DNA of 64,000 nucleotides from Stachybotrys elegans (Eukaryota; Ascomycota; Sordariomycetes; Hypocreales; Stachybotryaceae): contig JAGPNK010000001.1 in the NCBI GenBank assembly GCA_020746835.1, positions 744,001-808,000 of the forward strand, given 5' to 3'. The notes under the pieces were generated by a model. That model was not told the origin of the DNA. It searched no databases and saw only the letters and a program-made list of their open reading frames with translations. Below, piece after piece: positions 1-11,250 of the stretch (position 1 is its first letter; each line of letters opens with the position of its first letter). Made by a program: the position numbers and the translations under genes.

Positions 1-335
1 ATATCGTACTGCAAGCAGGCCCCCAGCCCCCAGAGCTCCTTTGCCGGCAGGTGGAGTGCCAAGGAGGCCGTCTTCAAGTCTTTGGGTGTCACCAGCAAGG
101 GAGCTGGCGCCGCTCTGAAGGACATTGAGATCCTCAAGGATGAGACGGGCGCACCCGTAGTTTCGGTAAGTTGATTATTCATTCATTGCATCAGAGGTGG
201 CGCAGACAGCTAACATATTCTCAGCTCCATGGCGACGCTGCCGTTGCTGCCAAGAAGGCTGGTGTCAAGGACATTACTGTGTCCATCTCGCACTCAGACT
301 CTCAGGCTATTGCCGTTGCTGTCGCCAACTTCTAG
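1..335 (+). CDS. FAS2: Fatty acid synthase alpha subunit, C-terminal end (5' truncated by window)
   Basis: This is the last 91 residues of the type I fungal fatty acid synthase alpha chain, in exons 1-165 and 225-335. The intron at 166-224 has a GTAAGT donor and a TCAG acceptor. The sequence is the phosphopantetheinyl transferase domain that closes FAS2: [17 protein letters not shown] near the start, then [15 protein letters not shown] and a terminal NF. This domain loads the 4'-phosphopantetheine arm onto the enzyme's own acyl carrier domain, so the cytosolic alpha6beta6 complex can make C16/C18 acyl-CoA. The gene continues upstream of base 1. The identification rests on family motifs and is strong. 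The frame is open from base 1 and continuous across the splice. Confidence 0.95.
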
Positions 336-966
336 ATGAGAGCGCGGTATGGTTGAGATTTGTAATTTGAAAACGCAAAAGAGACAAGGCTAGGATTTGG
401 GGCATGACTTTTTTTCTTCTTCTCTTCTCCTCTTTTCCTTTTTGTCTGTAATTGTTCCGTATTGATGAATGACTTTCATGTACTGATTACGCCCAAGAAA
501 GGGGCGATTGATGGATGCTAGACGATATCACAACCAGAACATGGTTGCTAGAAGGGGGGATAAATTACACATATAGTTGATCACTGGATCTAATTTCAGA
601 GTATTGCTCGTCAGGTTCGTGAAATGCATTGGCCGAGTGATATGAAAGTGTAGGTCTATGTCTACCAGTCATTGACTGCATGAAGGTTGCTCCTAGTAGC
701 TGCTTGTAGTGCCGCTGATGAAAGCCTCGTGCCCCTTCGTGATGCTGAGCAGGCCTGCCCGTGGCCCTATCTGTATATGTGTATAGTGCGGGCAGATGCA
801 TGACTATGCTGGCGGATATCACAGAGCGTCGTAAGAGCATCCAGGCGACGGTGGCCGAATTGTCGCAGGAGCTGGCTCGGGCGGTCTCTGTGGGTATGTA
901 TTTTTTTCTTCTTCTTCCCGAGTGAGGTTGAGTACACTCGTCAAGTCGTGTTTCCCATGCTATTTC
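336..966. other. Convergent 3' intergenic region FAS2/LSM4
   Basis: This holds the 3' UTRs of FAS2 (plus strand) and LSM4 (minus strand). T-rich tracts near 410-430 and 901-915 could be termination signals. The short ORFs here have no recognisable domain or coding character, and no RNA gene was seen. Confidence 0.6.
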
Positions 967-1626
967 TTATTGTCCCCGTCCCCTGCCTCGTCCACGACCT
1001 CCGCCACGGCCGCGTCCGCGCTCGCCGCCTCGTCCGCCGTGGTGATCTCCTCTGGACTGGCCGCCTCGTCCTCCTCTGAAGTTGCTCTGCTGGCCCTTTT
1101 GGGATTCGCTGACGATGTCGATAATTTCCTCGGGGACTCGCAGGTATTTAATCTGCCGGACCAGGTCAGCACCCACGTATGTGATTTTTTCTTTTATTTT
1201 TTATTTATTTTTTTCCATGTGGGAACGATGTGTTCTGGGAGGGGAAGAGGGAGGGGGCTCGTACGTTGTTTCCCTTGACGTAGACTTCGGCTAGGCGCAC
1301 AAACTTATCACCCTCCTATATCATGTGGTCAGCGGCGCTCGCTCCTCTTAAGGGTTTGTTCTGTGTCGTTGTCGGGGCGTACCGCGTTGGTCTGGACGAC
1401 TTCCTTGAGGGTGAGGTTCATCCATGTGTCGCACATGACGAGGTGGCCGTTGAGGGTCTCGCCGCTCTTGAGCTCGACGAGCATAGGGTGGCCCTGAGCG
1501 GCATTCAGCAGGCCGAGGGGAAGCTGCAAAGGTCGGTTAGCATTTGCGCCGCACCCTCGCCAGTATGACTGGTATGGCCAGTATGACGTGACGGTGGAGG
1601 TCCGGATGGGGTCTTGGACGTACCAT
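967..1626 (-). CDS. LSM4: U6 snRNA-associated Sm-like protein LSm4
   Basis: Exons on the minus strand are 1624-1626, 1383-1523, 1265-1315 and 967-1152, giving 126 residues. The Sm fold is clear: [19 protein letters not shown], then [19 protein letters not shown] (Sm1), then [17 protein letters not shown] and [14 protein letters not shown] (Sm2). A 40-residue arginine/glycine-rich RGG tail follows, as is usual for LSm4. The protein joins the nuclear Lsm2-8 ring on the U6 snRNA 3' end and the cytoplasmic Lsm1-7 ring in mRNA decapping. The first coding exon is only the ATG, followed at once by GTACGT. The acceptor before CTTCCCCTC is preceded by a CTAAC branch point. Without this first exon the Sm domain would have no start codon. 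Confidence 0.93.
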
Positions 1627-1941
1627 TGTGCCGCGCGCGCAGATGCGATCGTGGTCGCGATAGATGCTGCAGGTTAGAATGCTGGTCGGGGCCTGATTCT
1701 CGGTGTAGTATTGGAGGAAGCACCTTTGAGCGTAGTGGTGGGCGGCCGGTCCCAAGGTGAGGCGAGGACAAGGCTGCGGAACTAATTGGTACGTTTTCTT
1801 GCTGGACCCCGCCAAATGCATCGCCCCGATTCGGCGTAGCTGGGAAGCGTTGTTGCCGAATGAATCCACATTAATTTTTTGGCAGCTTCTCGTCCTTCAG
1901 CCTCGTCTGGATCACCACCCAGCGCACGCATTGCGTCACCC
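1627..1941. promoter_or_regulatory. Divergent promoter LSM4 / mitochondrial helical-repeat gene
   Basis: A 315-bp spacer between divergent start codons presumably carries both promoters. No TATA box or clear operator was recognised. Confidence 0.4.
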
Positions 1942-3780
1942 ATGACTGCGAACCGGGCCGTGTACGAGGGGCTACGGCAAGGACTATGCCAGTCTCCGTC
2001 CGCCAGTCCGAGGTTCTTTTGCAGGGCCATCCGCGCGCCTTTTGTGCCGGCAAGGCTGTCGCCATTGACGACGACGACGACGACGACGACGACTCCTCCC
2101 CGAGTATCACCGCGCAACTACTGCTACAGCTACAGTCGCCGATATGGTACGAGTGCATCCGGCGCAACCGTGGCCCCCGATGGCACTATGGCGACTGGCC
2201 CGGGGAGCGCATATGTATCCCATCAGAGATTGCTTCTAGGGACGACACCACCTGACAAAGACACCCTCCGCCGCACACCCACCGACGCCATCGAGTATGC
2301 GTTGAGATTGCTGCGAAACACCTCCACATGGGCCCCCGGCGCCGAAGAAAGATTCGACATGCGTGGGCGAATCGTCCAGCTGGTTGGGTTTTTGATAGTA
2401 GATCGGCGCCATCCAAAGACGCCATTCCTATACGAGTGTCTGATGGACGCCATGGCCGATCCTCTAGGCAGCTCAAAGGTAATCCAGGACCTGATCACCG
2501 AGATGTTCTCCAACGGCATGGTGCCGACCGAGGCAATATGCAGGAGTGCCCTCAACGCTCTCATGGTCCACCCAGATTACCTCGTGCAGCTCCGAATCCT
2601 GCAGACCATGGCCGAGTACTGGTACCAGAGGGACCCGGGCACCCAGCAAGCCCTGCTAGTGGGCATGCTACGAGACGAGCAGTACGAGTTGGCATATACG
2701 CGGTTCATGGAAGCGGTGGAGGGCGGGGTGCCGTTGGAAGCCTGGGTATACGACATCTTCATCGTGGTATTTGGCAAGATGCGCTTCCTGGACGAGATGC
2801 TGGCCATCCTGTGGCAGCGCAGGCTTCTCGAGGACGGGGACGATACCCACGTGAACCTACTCTACTTTGCCCTGGACGTGTGCAGCCAGAATTTCCACTA
2901 CGACGGGACGCTCTTTGCCTGGAGCACGGCGGTGAATAACCCGCTGGTCCAGCCGCCCGACGGGGTCGTCGAGAACATCCTGTCGACGGCAGCCCGGCAC
3001 GGCGACGGCCAGCTGGCTTCGTGGGCGCTGGATTATCTCTCCCAGCACATGCGGCTGCAGCCTGGTCACTACGAAGCGATGGCGGAGGCCTTGTGTCACT
3101 GCAGGGATATCACGGCTACGCTTCGCACATTGGTGGTCATGGCCAAGAACGGCATCTTGGTGGAGCGGGCTTCGACGCGACCGCTGCGCGAGATGCTGAT
3201 GCGCGAGCCGGAACTCATTCCTGAGGCCGTGGCGGCGCTCGAGGAGTTGCACCTGGCCGACCACATCCCGCTGGCAGCGGTGTGTGCCGTGCTGGAGGCC
3301 ATTGCCTGCACAGAGGGGAGCGACAAGGCCATGGGTGTGTACGAGAGCGTCGAGAGATATTGCGGCGTGCGGCCGGACTCGTTCATGATCCAGCAGCTCC
3401 TCCTGAATAGCCAGGATGGCAAGCTGCATAAGCTACTGCTGGAGGATTACGCCAACAACGTTACGACGGACTTCGTGCTTCAGTGCGACATGATCCGCAA
3501 CCCGAAGCTCGTTCTCCGGAGTTTGGAAGCCGGGAGGGTGGACATGGCGCTGAGATTCGCCAACCTCGTAAGGATGACGTTTCACGACAAGCAGCCGCAG
3601 CAGCCCGTCACCTGGGTCAGACCGCTTGTCTCGGAATGCATAGAGCGGCAAGAAAGGGGTATATTTGCTGTTCTCGACATGCTGAACGAGGTGGGCAACG
3701 AGAAGACCAAGGCGACCGTGTCGGAGATTCTCGAGGAGATGCGCCTCGCAAAGAATGGGCATGCGGAGCAGGGATGGTGA
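1942..3780 (+). CDS. Putative mitochondrial PPR-like helical-repeat protein
   Basis: A single exon encodes 612 residues. The frame is open further upstream, but 1942 is the first in-frame ATG. The N-terminus is rich in Arg, Ser and Ala and has almost no acidic residues (RQGLCQ, FFCRAIRAPF, NYCYSYSRRYG), which suggests a mitochondrial presequence. It contains a run of nine Thr encoded by an ACG repeat at about 2068-2093. The rest is a continuous array of amphipathic helix pairs of about 35 residues, for example PLEAWVYDIFIVVFGKMRFL and YEAMAEALCHCRDI. This resembles degenerate pentatricopeptide repeats of fungal mitochondrial RNA-expression factors. I do not recognise a specific orthologue, so a role in organellar transcript maturation or translation is inferred from fold type only. 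Confidence 0.75.
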   Translation: MTANRAVYEGLRQGLCQSPSASPRFFCRAIRAPFVPARLSPLTTTTTTTTTPPRVSPRNYCYSYSRRYGTSASGATVAPDGTMATGPGSAYVSHQRLLLGTTPPDKDTLRRTPTDAIEYALRLLRNTSTWAPGAEERFDMRGRIVQLVGFLIVDRRHPKTPFLYECLMDAMADPLGSSKVIQDLITEMFSNGMVPTEAICRSALNALMVHPDYLVQLRILQTMAEYWYQRDPGTQQALLVGMLRDEQYELAYTRFMEAVEGGVPLEAWVYDIFIVVFGKMRFLDEMLAILWQRRLLEDGDDTHVNLLYFALDVCSQNFHYDGTLFAWSTAVNNPLVQPPDGVVENILSTAARHGDGQLASWALDYLSQHMRLQPGHYEAMAEALCHCRDITATLRTLVVMAKNGILVERASTRPLREMLMREPELIPEAVAALEELHLADHIPLAAVCAVLEAIACTEGSDKAMGVYESVERYCGVRPDSFMIQQLLLNSQDGKLHKLLLEDYANNVTTDFVLQCDMIRNPKLVLRSLEAGRVDMALRFANLVRMTFHDKQPQQPVTWVRPLVSECIERQERGIFAVLDMLNEVGNEKTKATVSEILEEMRLAKNGHAEQGW

Positions 3781-5322
3781 AGGGGGCGGCTCCCCGTATC
3801 CCCCAGACTTTGGCGCCCGCGTCGGACAGCCGGGATAGATGGAGACGGCGATCAGCGTATTGCTGGCGCGTCTTGCCCAGTTTAGGGCATTGGTTTCCTC
3901 CCCAAGGCAATTGGCAAAGCTAGTACAAGGCGGCCGACAGGGCTGATCTCTTACACGATCCCCAGGGTCGAATGGCGATTGATTACAAAAGTGCGCTTCG
4001 AGCGAAAGCCGGAACTGCCGGCTGGTCTGCCATCAAGGTTTTGGCGATGGGCGTTTTAGCGTGGCTGGCGTCGAGATGGATGCGGGAATGTGTCCGGCCT
4101 CGCGGTACGAGGCCCAGACGCCGTAGCTGATGGTCAGCTCGCTGTGTAAGACGTGAGAGGGGGTTTCATGACTCCAAGAGGGGTGTCAGCTCGGAGTGTA
4201 TGAATAATGACAGGCGATGAGTCACCGGGAGGGGGACTGTGTACATATGATGTATGATATGGATATGTATGATAGGGCTGAAGCATGGCAGACGGCCATG
4301 TATAGACAGATGATGTTCAAGTAAGCTTGTGCTCTGGGCATGTTAGCTTCAACCAGCATGGCCTCACTGGTAGTCTAATGCGAGTCATCTTGATCGTGTC
4401 TAATGACCAGGCTCCAGTATCTTAAAGAGTGGTTGTTGGCGCAAGATGAGCATATCGTCAATGGCGTCTAAGCTAGGCATCCGCACGCTGACGCCGCTGC
4501 CGCTGCTCCGCGAGCCGGGCTTACTCCGCCTAGGGTGAGGCAGCAGTACTCAGTTAGCACTGCATCAGGTAATATGCAAGATTGGGATTCATTTCTATCA
4601 ACTACAAGTACTCTGTGTATGTGGGCGCGTAGAAGAAGAATAATGAGTTGAGGCTTGTATGTTGGTTACCTACCCTATAGCATAACATGTGAAGGGGGAT
4701 TGACCAGCGCATCGGCAGGGACACGAGCTCGGCATGACGCAACATACCTAGTGCATGTTAGCCTGGGTAGGTAATATTTTAGGTAGGTACCTTGTTAGTC
4801 GGGCTTATTCCGCGTGCCACTGCCACTCCCACCCCTAGGTAGACGGGTTATGACCGCTATATGGTAGGCCAATTTGCTAGCCTGGCTTCCCGCGACGAGT
4901 TATGCTAATTGGTAAGCCCCTCGGAAGACCATGTGTTGCGAGCTGCGATGCCGTCCAGCCTTGCCCTAAGCGATAAACATGACAAATGCAAGGGGTGGAC
5001 CATGCGGCGATGAAACTTTACTTCCCAAGGAACCTTTGGTTTACCGACTGCTCGGATGTACGTGGTCATTGTCCGGAGCTAAGGGCACTATCTCCTAGTG
5101 ATATACAGGGCGGAAATAGAGGGAGAGAGAGGGAGTATATATATGTGTGTGTGTGTATAAGAAGGAGGCTGCGGAATCCCATTGTGTCCAGGCTTCAACT
5201 GTCAACGCTTCTTTTGTCCTCTCCTGTACAGCGCTAGAGACGCCTTTATCAATCTTCTTTCACATACAAAGCACAGTCTTTCGGTAATATAGACAGACAG
5301 ACTCGCATGGTAACAAGCAACC
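3781..5322. other. Intergenic region, no gene seen
   Basis: About 1.5 kb lies between the helical-repeat gene and the DHA1 transporter on the same strand. It contains one TAGGTAGGTA motif at 4780-4789 and a purine/TG-rich simple tract near 5116-5160 (AGAG, then TATATATG with TG repeats). The last 100 bp is the likely transporter leader. No RNA gene or ORF with coding character was found. Confidence 0.6.
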
Positions 5323-7332
5323 ATGGAGGCCATCATCCGTGACGCCCCCCTGGGCCAGATTATCCGCTTCCTCACCAAGAACAAGTACCTCCAGTACCCC
5401 GAGGAGAAGCCCGACTTCCAGCTGCCGGAATGCTGGGTGGACCTGCTCAACGCCGAGAGGGGCCATCCTGCCGCCGCCACCACCACCGGCACGACCTCCG
5501 AGACCCCCGGCGCCGACCGACAACCCCGCAGCCCCGCATCTCCGGACCGCGATCCCGAGAAGGAAGAGCAGCAGCAGCAGCAGCGGCGAGAAGCTGAGAA
5601 CAACAACAACGACGCAGATGCAGCGGCGGCGGAAAAGGCAAAAGAGGAAAATATCGACGGCGGCGGCAGAGGCTCGTCCTCGGGAGACGAAGAGTCGCAC
5701 GGCCGGGGCGCGTCGGTGGCCGACTCCGGGGGCGCGGCGCTGCACCCCGTGGCGTCGGTGCCCGTGGTGCCCAAGACGACGCGCGACGGCGCCATCCTCG
5801 TCGACTGGTACTACACCGACGACGCGGCCAACCCCTACAACTGGACGCGGCGCAAGAAGCTGTCCCTCTCGCTCCTCATCTGCCTCTACACCTTTGTCGT
5901 CTACACGTCCTCGGCCATCTACACGTCGTCCATCGACGGCATCCGCGCCCGCTTCGGCGTCAGCGGCATCGTCGCCAGCCTGGGCCTCGCCATCTACGTC
6001 CTGGGCTACGGCGTCGGCCCCTTGCTCTTCTCGCCCCTGAGCGAGATCCCCCGCATCGGCCGCAACCCCGTCTACATTGTCACCATGTTCCTCTTCGTCA
6101 TCATCTCCATCCCCACCGCCCTCGTCAGCAGCTACGCCGGGCTCGTCGTCCTGCGCTTCTTCCAGGGCTTCTTTGGCTCGCCGTGCCTTGCCTCGGGCGG
6201 CGCCTCGCTGGGCGACATGTACGCGCTGCAGTATCTTCCCTACGCCATGATGGCCTGGGTAGCTGCCGCCTACTGTGGACGTAAGCCTTTCCCTCTTCCT
6301 GAATATATATATACATATATATATGTGTGCGTGTACTAACATGAACCCCTCTAGCCGCCCTCGGTCCCCTCCTCAGCGGCTTTTCCGTCCCCGTAGAGGG
6401 CTGGCGCTGGTCTCTGTACGAGTCCATCTGGGCCTCGGCGCCCGTCCTCATCGCCATGTTCGTCTTCCTCCCCGAGACGAGCGGCCCCTCGATCCTGCTT
6501 CACCGCGCCCGCCGCCTGCGCAGGGTCACGGGCAGCGACCGCTTCATGTCCCAGAGCGAGATCGACCAGCGCAACATGAAGCCCTCGACCGTCATCTTCG
6601 ACGCCCTCATCAAGCCCATGGAGATCACCATCAAGGACCCCGCCGTGCTCTTCGTCCAGGTCTATACCGCCATCATATATGGCATCTACTACTCTTGTAA
6701 GCCGCCGCCAATTGTACCCCTTACCATCTGCCCATGCTAACCTGCTTGGTCCAGTCTTCGAGGTCTTCCCCCTCGTCTACCCCGTCTACTACAACATGAA
6801 CTACGGCGAGGTTGGCCTCGTCTTCCTCTGCATCCTCGTCTCGTGCATCTTTGGCGTCGCCGTCTACGTCGCCTACCTCTACTACGTCTTCGACAGGCGC
6901 GCCGCCCGCTTCGGCTTCCCGGCTCCCGAGGCCCGTCTGAAGCCCGCCCTCATCGCCTGCGTCGGCCCAACCATCGGCCTCTTCATGTTTGCCTGGACCG
7001 CCCGCCGCTCCATCCATTGGATCGCGCCCACGATCGGCATCACCATCTACGGCGCCACCGTCTTCATCGTCATGCAGTGCATCTTCGTCTACATCCCCCT
7101 GAGCTATCCCATGTACGCCGCCAGCCTGTTTGCCGCCAACGACTTCTTCCGGAGCGCTCTCGCCTGCGGCAGCATCATATTCGCCCACCCGCTCTATGGC
7201 AACCTCGGCGTTGCGAGGGGCACCAGCTTGCTCGGCGGTCTCAGCGTCATTGGCATCATTGGTATCTGGTTGTTGTACTTCTATGGTGCCAAGCTGCGCT
7301 CTCTCAGCAAGTTTACCGCCCACTATGAATAG
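5323..7332 (+). CDS. MFS multidrug transporter, DHA1 family
   Basis: Exons 5323-6280, 6355-6696 and 6755-7332 give 625 residues. The first ~175 residues are a hydrophilic, Gln/Asn/Glu-rich cytosolic tail. They end in the DHA1 lead-in ILVDWYYTDDAANPYNW just before the first membrane helix. Twelve hydrophobic segments follow. Visible family motifs are GYGVGPLLFSPLSEIPRIGR (loop 2-3) and FFGSPCLASGGASLGDM (motif C, drug/H+ antiporters). CGPALGPLLSGF is restored exactly by splicing the first intron. Proton-driven export of drugs or toxic metabolites at the plasma membrane is the expected role; the substrate is unknown. Intron 1 contains an AT-rich TATATA tract. The gene is convergent with the regulator at 7603-10699. 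Confidence 0.92.
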
Positions 7333-7602
7333 TCGTCAATGCAGCATGCATGTATAGTTACAGGTATACACTGTTGTCGAGGGAGCTTCAGCGGACAAGG
7401 ATAACTTGCAGATGTATGCGTATGCATGGCTCATTGCCAAGCTGCGTGTGTATAATATGGAGGAGACCACAGCAAATGTAAATCAGTCGTAATGCATTAT
7501 TCTAAGCGCCCCTGAGATAGTAAGAGCGCAAATTCCTTCATCCCTTTCCCTTTCCATACCTGCTGCTTCCACTGGGTATTCGTTACAGGTTACACACTAC
7601 CA

Positions 7603-10600
7603 TTATGACGTCCCCGACCAGTTGCTGGGATACTTCCAGCCGTACGTGGCACGCTCATGACTCTGGTTCCCAAATGTTTCGCTCGTCAACGTGTTATAGT
7701 CGTACCACTGGTTTTGCGACACAGGCTGCTGCACAGGCTGCTGCACTGGCGCCTGGCTATGCGGCTGGCTGTGAGATTGGTCGCGGTCAAGTCCCGTATG
7801 GTCAGATTGGGTGGGCTGGGAGGAGCCATGCATATTCACTGCAGCGGTGCTGGTCGCGTGCAGAGACGGCATGGTCCCATTGAAGTCCCCAGAATACACG
7901 TTGCCGTGGCTTTGACTATGCACTCCTCGATTCTGTAGACTCGTCCACTGGCTACCGTGCGTAGATGCCGTAGAAGAAGCTGGTCCCTTAGTCGCAGTTG
8001 TCTTCTGCCGGCCCGACATGAGATAGGAATCGCTCGCCCGGCTGTTGCGATTATTGTAGTTGTGGTTTTGGTAACTGACATCGCGGCTGGATCGCTGCTG
8101 CGCATATGGTTCATAAGGAATGCGGCTCTGCTCCTGAGAGTCGCTTGTGGTGCTTTGCCTCGTGTACGCGCTCTGCGAGTTATAGTTTGTAGACGTGGTG
8201 GTGGTGGTGGTGGTGGCAGCGGCGGTGCTGCTGCTCGCCGAGTTCCTTAATGCATGGCCATGGTTAGCCGGCTGGCTTGGAGGCATCGGCTGATAGCTGT
8301 TCCTGTTTGACTGGCTGGCCTGCGGTGTCTGAGTCTGGCTCCTATGCCCCTGCCTAGATTTCGCCCGAGCCACTTCTGCAATGGAATAGGTGGGTGACTG
8401 GGACAGGTTTCGCGAAGCCGCAGCGGCACGGTGGCTCTGCTGCTGTTGATGCTGCTGGGTAGCCGGAGGCAGGCTAGGACTGTTAACAGTCCGTCTAGGC
8501 GAGTTGACCAGTGTCCTGCGGCCAGATTTCGTCCTCTGACTTGTCGTGTCTCTGTCCGCCTGCGCCTGCGCCTGCACCGGCTGGTGGCTAGGCGCCAACC
8601 CCTGGTCCATAGAGGAGCCATAGCCTCTATCTATGGTCGTGACGTGGGGTTGAACTGTTGGCGGCGGCGGATACTGCATAACAGGCGGCTCGGCCCGTGG
8701 GAGAGCGAGGCCGTCGGCTGATTGGAAGTACGTCGACTGCACCGACTGGTTCATGGCCAAAGGCACTGACGCCGGCAGAGAAGAGGTGAGCATCTCCGAC
8801 ACCGGCATCTGGCTCTGCGCTATGTACTCCTGCATTTCAGGCGTGTGCTCTTGTTCCACCTGTGGCTCGACCTGCTGCGGCATGGGCTGCTGTGTATCGT
8901 CTGCCAACAGCATGGCTTCCTCGAGCTCCGACTCCTCCTCGGCTTGCACCGTGGCAGCTGATTTTGCGGGCTGCTTGGGATTTTTAGGCTTTGGGGGAGG
9001 GTATTCACACGTCGCTCCAGCACTCTCACACTCTGCGCATGTCGGTTTTTCGTGAGGACACTATCCCAGCCAGTCAATACAGAGAGCCCCAGGCTGAAGG
9101 GATTGGGGGAGGGGAGGTTCTTACCTTGATTGCGTTTGACTTGCATCGTAGACATGCCACACGCGATTTCCCGGCCCCCTTACGAGCACGCTTGGTTTGT
9201 GTCGGCGTGGCAGTGGGTGTCTCCCGAGCCTTTGAGGCAGAAGCGGCTGCTGCGGCCTCCGCGGCTTTGCTCGTCCTTTTCCGTTTCCGCTTCCCAGCCA
9301 CTTCTGGAGTAGACTCTTGGGCTTGCGGCACCAGCTCCTGAGTGGTGGTCGCCGGCGCCGTGGGTGCCGCCGGAGAGTTCTGTGTAGGTGTCGAGCTGGT
9401 AGAGGCGGGCGTCTCGTGGCTGGGCTGAACAATACGCAGACGCTCGGCGCCATACTTGACCAACATGTTCAGCGAATCCTTCTGCAGCTCTGGCGACTGA
9501 TTAGAGAAGATGCTCAACTGTTCTGCTGACAACGTCTTCGGGTCCACGCCAGCAGCCGTCAGCATGACGATGGCAACTTCACGGCGCCGTGCGATTTCTG
9601 CCGGTGACAGATTCAGCAACAGCCCCAGGCCCGGGGGCCCAGAGGATGCTTGCCTCGCCTGTGTCCCATTGGGCTGTGACGCCTCCGTGCTTTGCGCTGA
9701 TGGCTGAGCGATACCTGGGGCAGCGCTCGCCTCAGTCGCCGCATGGGGCATTCCATCATCCACCTCTCCCGGAGCATCCCCGTCACCATCGCCACCCGTC
9801 GGCTGCGCCTCGCCGTTGTTCCTCTTCTTTCTCTTTCGAGTGCTCCCGTTTGGATCTCGGGCTCGCGAAGACTCCTCTCCCTTCTTCCTCTCGCTGGCCG
9901 ACTTCTTTGGTGTCTTGGGCTTCTGGGCGCCGGGGCCAAGCTGCCGTGGAGGGGGTTTGTAGAGCGCTGCCAATTGCCCTACGGTCCTGTGGATTGGGGT
10001 GTGATTGTAAGTGATGGAAATCGAACGGCCGTTGCGCGAAAAGGTGACGGTGACGGTACCACGGCAGTCAAAGGCAGGGCGGCCTGGCAATAGTTAGCAG
10101 AATCCACAGGGAGAGCCAGAGGGAGGGACCGCACCCATCAGGTCTGCGTCAGGCTCCTTGAGGCTGTACTCTCCAATCACCGACTTGGATCCCTTGGGAC
10201 GCTGGCGTTTCCACATCTGGTGCGAGTCCTTGCAAGCGTAGACAAAGTACCAGCCCTGGCTCGTCCGCGTCATTTCCCGCACAGCCCAGGCGCTCTGGTC
10301 GACGGCGCCGAGCGCCTCGACAATGTGCTTCCCAACGTGCTTCTGCAGGACCGGATCGTCGTGCGGCTGGTCAAACAGGCAATCGCTCACGTTGAGCGTC
10401 CGCAGGAACGTCCCGTTGCTCTGCGCGATCCCCGCGCCGACGAACCGCCTGCCGCCCGCGGACTCGCTGGCCAGGTGCTCCATGGCCTGGTTCTCGGATT
10501 CGGACAGGTTGAGGCTCACGAGGGCCGCTGCCCCGAGCTCCAGCGTCGTGGTGACATGCTCGGCTCGCGTCTCGGTGACCTTGGCGGAGGTGAGATCCTG

Positions 10601-10699
10601 CAGCTGCTGCTTGAGCTCGTCGACGGATGCGCAGGTCGACGTGGTCGCGGGCGCCGCGGTCTCGGCCCCAAAGTTGAAGCTGGCGAGGAAGTCGACCAT
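7603..10699 (-). CDS. Large fungal transcription factor with central Zn(II)2Cys6 domain
   Basis: Exons on the minus strand are 10135-10699, 9125-10083 and 7603-9060, giving 993 residues. The binuclear zinc cluster is assembled across the second splice: C499-x2-C502-x6-C509-x6-C516-x2-C519-x6-C526. This is a canonical GAL4-type pattern, but it sits mid-protein rather than near the N-terminus. A conserved-looking N-terminal region of about 230 residues contains C156, C195, H216 and H220 in a GWYFVYAC...FDCRG...YNHTPIH arrangement, a possible second metal site. Lys/Arg-rich nuclear signals lie between (SERKKGEE, TRKRKKRNN, GKRKRKRT). The last ~450 residues are Gln/Ser/Asn-rich with a Thr run encoded by a GTG/CAC repeat near 8195, typical of an activation region. 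No fungal_trans domain is visible. Target genes are unknown. Confidence 0.85.
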
Positions 10700-11250
10700 C
10701 AGGCCGTGCTCCGGGCGCCTGTCTGGCGTCGCGTAGATTCCAGACTTGGCCGGGCAAAGGGAGGGCGAATTGGGGGTCTCGGCGATGCGGTCGTTATGTT
10801 AGATGCGGCTGTGGGCGATGTGTCGAGGCCGTGTTGAGGTTGGTGTTTGGCAGGCGGCAGAGTTGGCGATACTTAGGTAGACAGCACCTGTAAATGTTGG
10901 TGGACAGGCCTGGCCTTCCTGCTATTCCCCGTACAAACTGACCAAGCTTGGCTTAGTCCACTCACCGGTGCCCCACCGGTCCCAGTCGAAATGCGAACAC
11001 CCCTGCAAACCCACCATCGCTGTAATTTTCCTTGCACAGCACCAGAGCAGAGCTAGTATGGATGAGTACGAGTTATCTGGTTGTCAGTTTGAAACTGTTG
11101 GATACTTATACCAAGGCAGCAGACAACTCGCATCAGAGACGGGATTCATGCAATATTGAACAGAAAATGTTTTATCCCATGCCAGCGCCAATCTACCTCC
11201 AAATACATCCTTACAGCCCACCAGGAATTGTACATGATACATTTCGACGC
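10700..11250. other. Promoter of the Zn2Cys6 gene and 3' flank of KU70
   Basis: Both flanking genes are on the minus strand. The 550 bp contains the presumed promoter of the upstream regulator and the KU70 3' UTR. The small plus-strand ORFs have no recognisable content. Confidence 0.5.

Noticed and set aside
922..1278. 118-aa plus-strand frame opposite LSM4
   Set aside because: Ser/Ala-rich complement of the RGG-encoding exon; it crosses LSM4 introns.
5260..6342. 360-aa minus-strand frame opposite the DHA1 transporter
   Set aside because: It is the GC-rich codon-bias shadow of the real exon: Asp/Ala/Val/Gly-rich, no domain, and it covers the transporter's intron 1.
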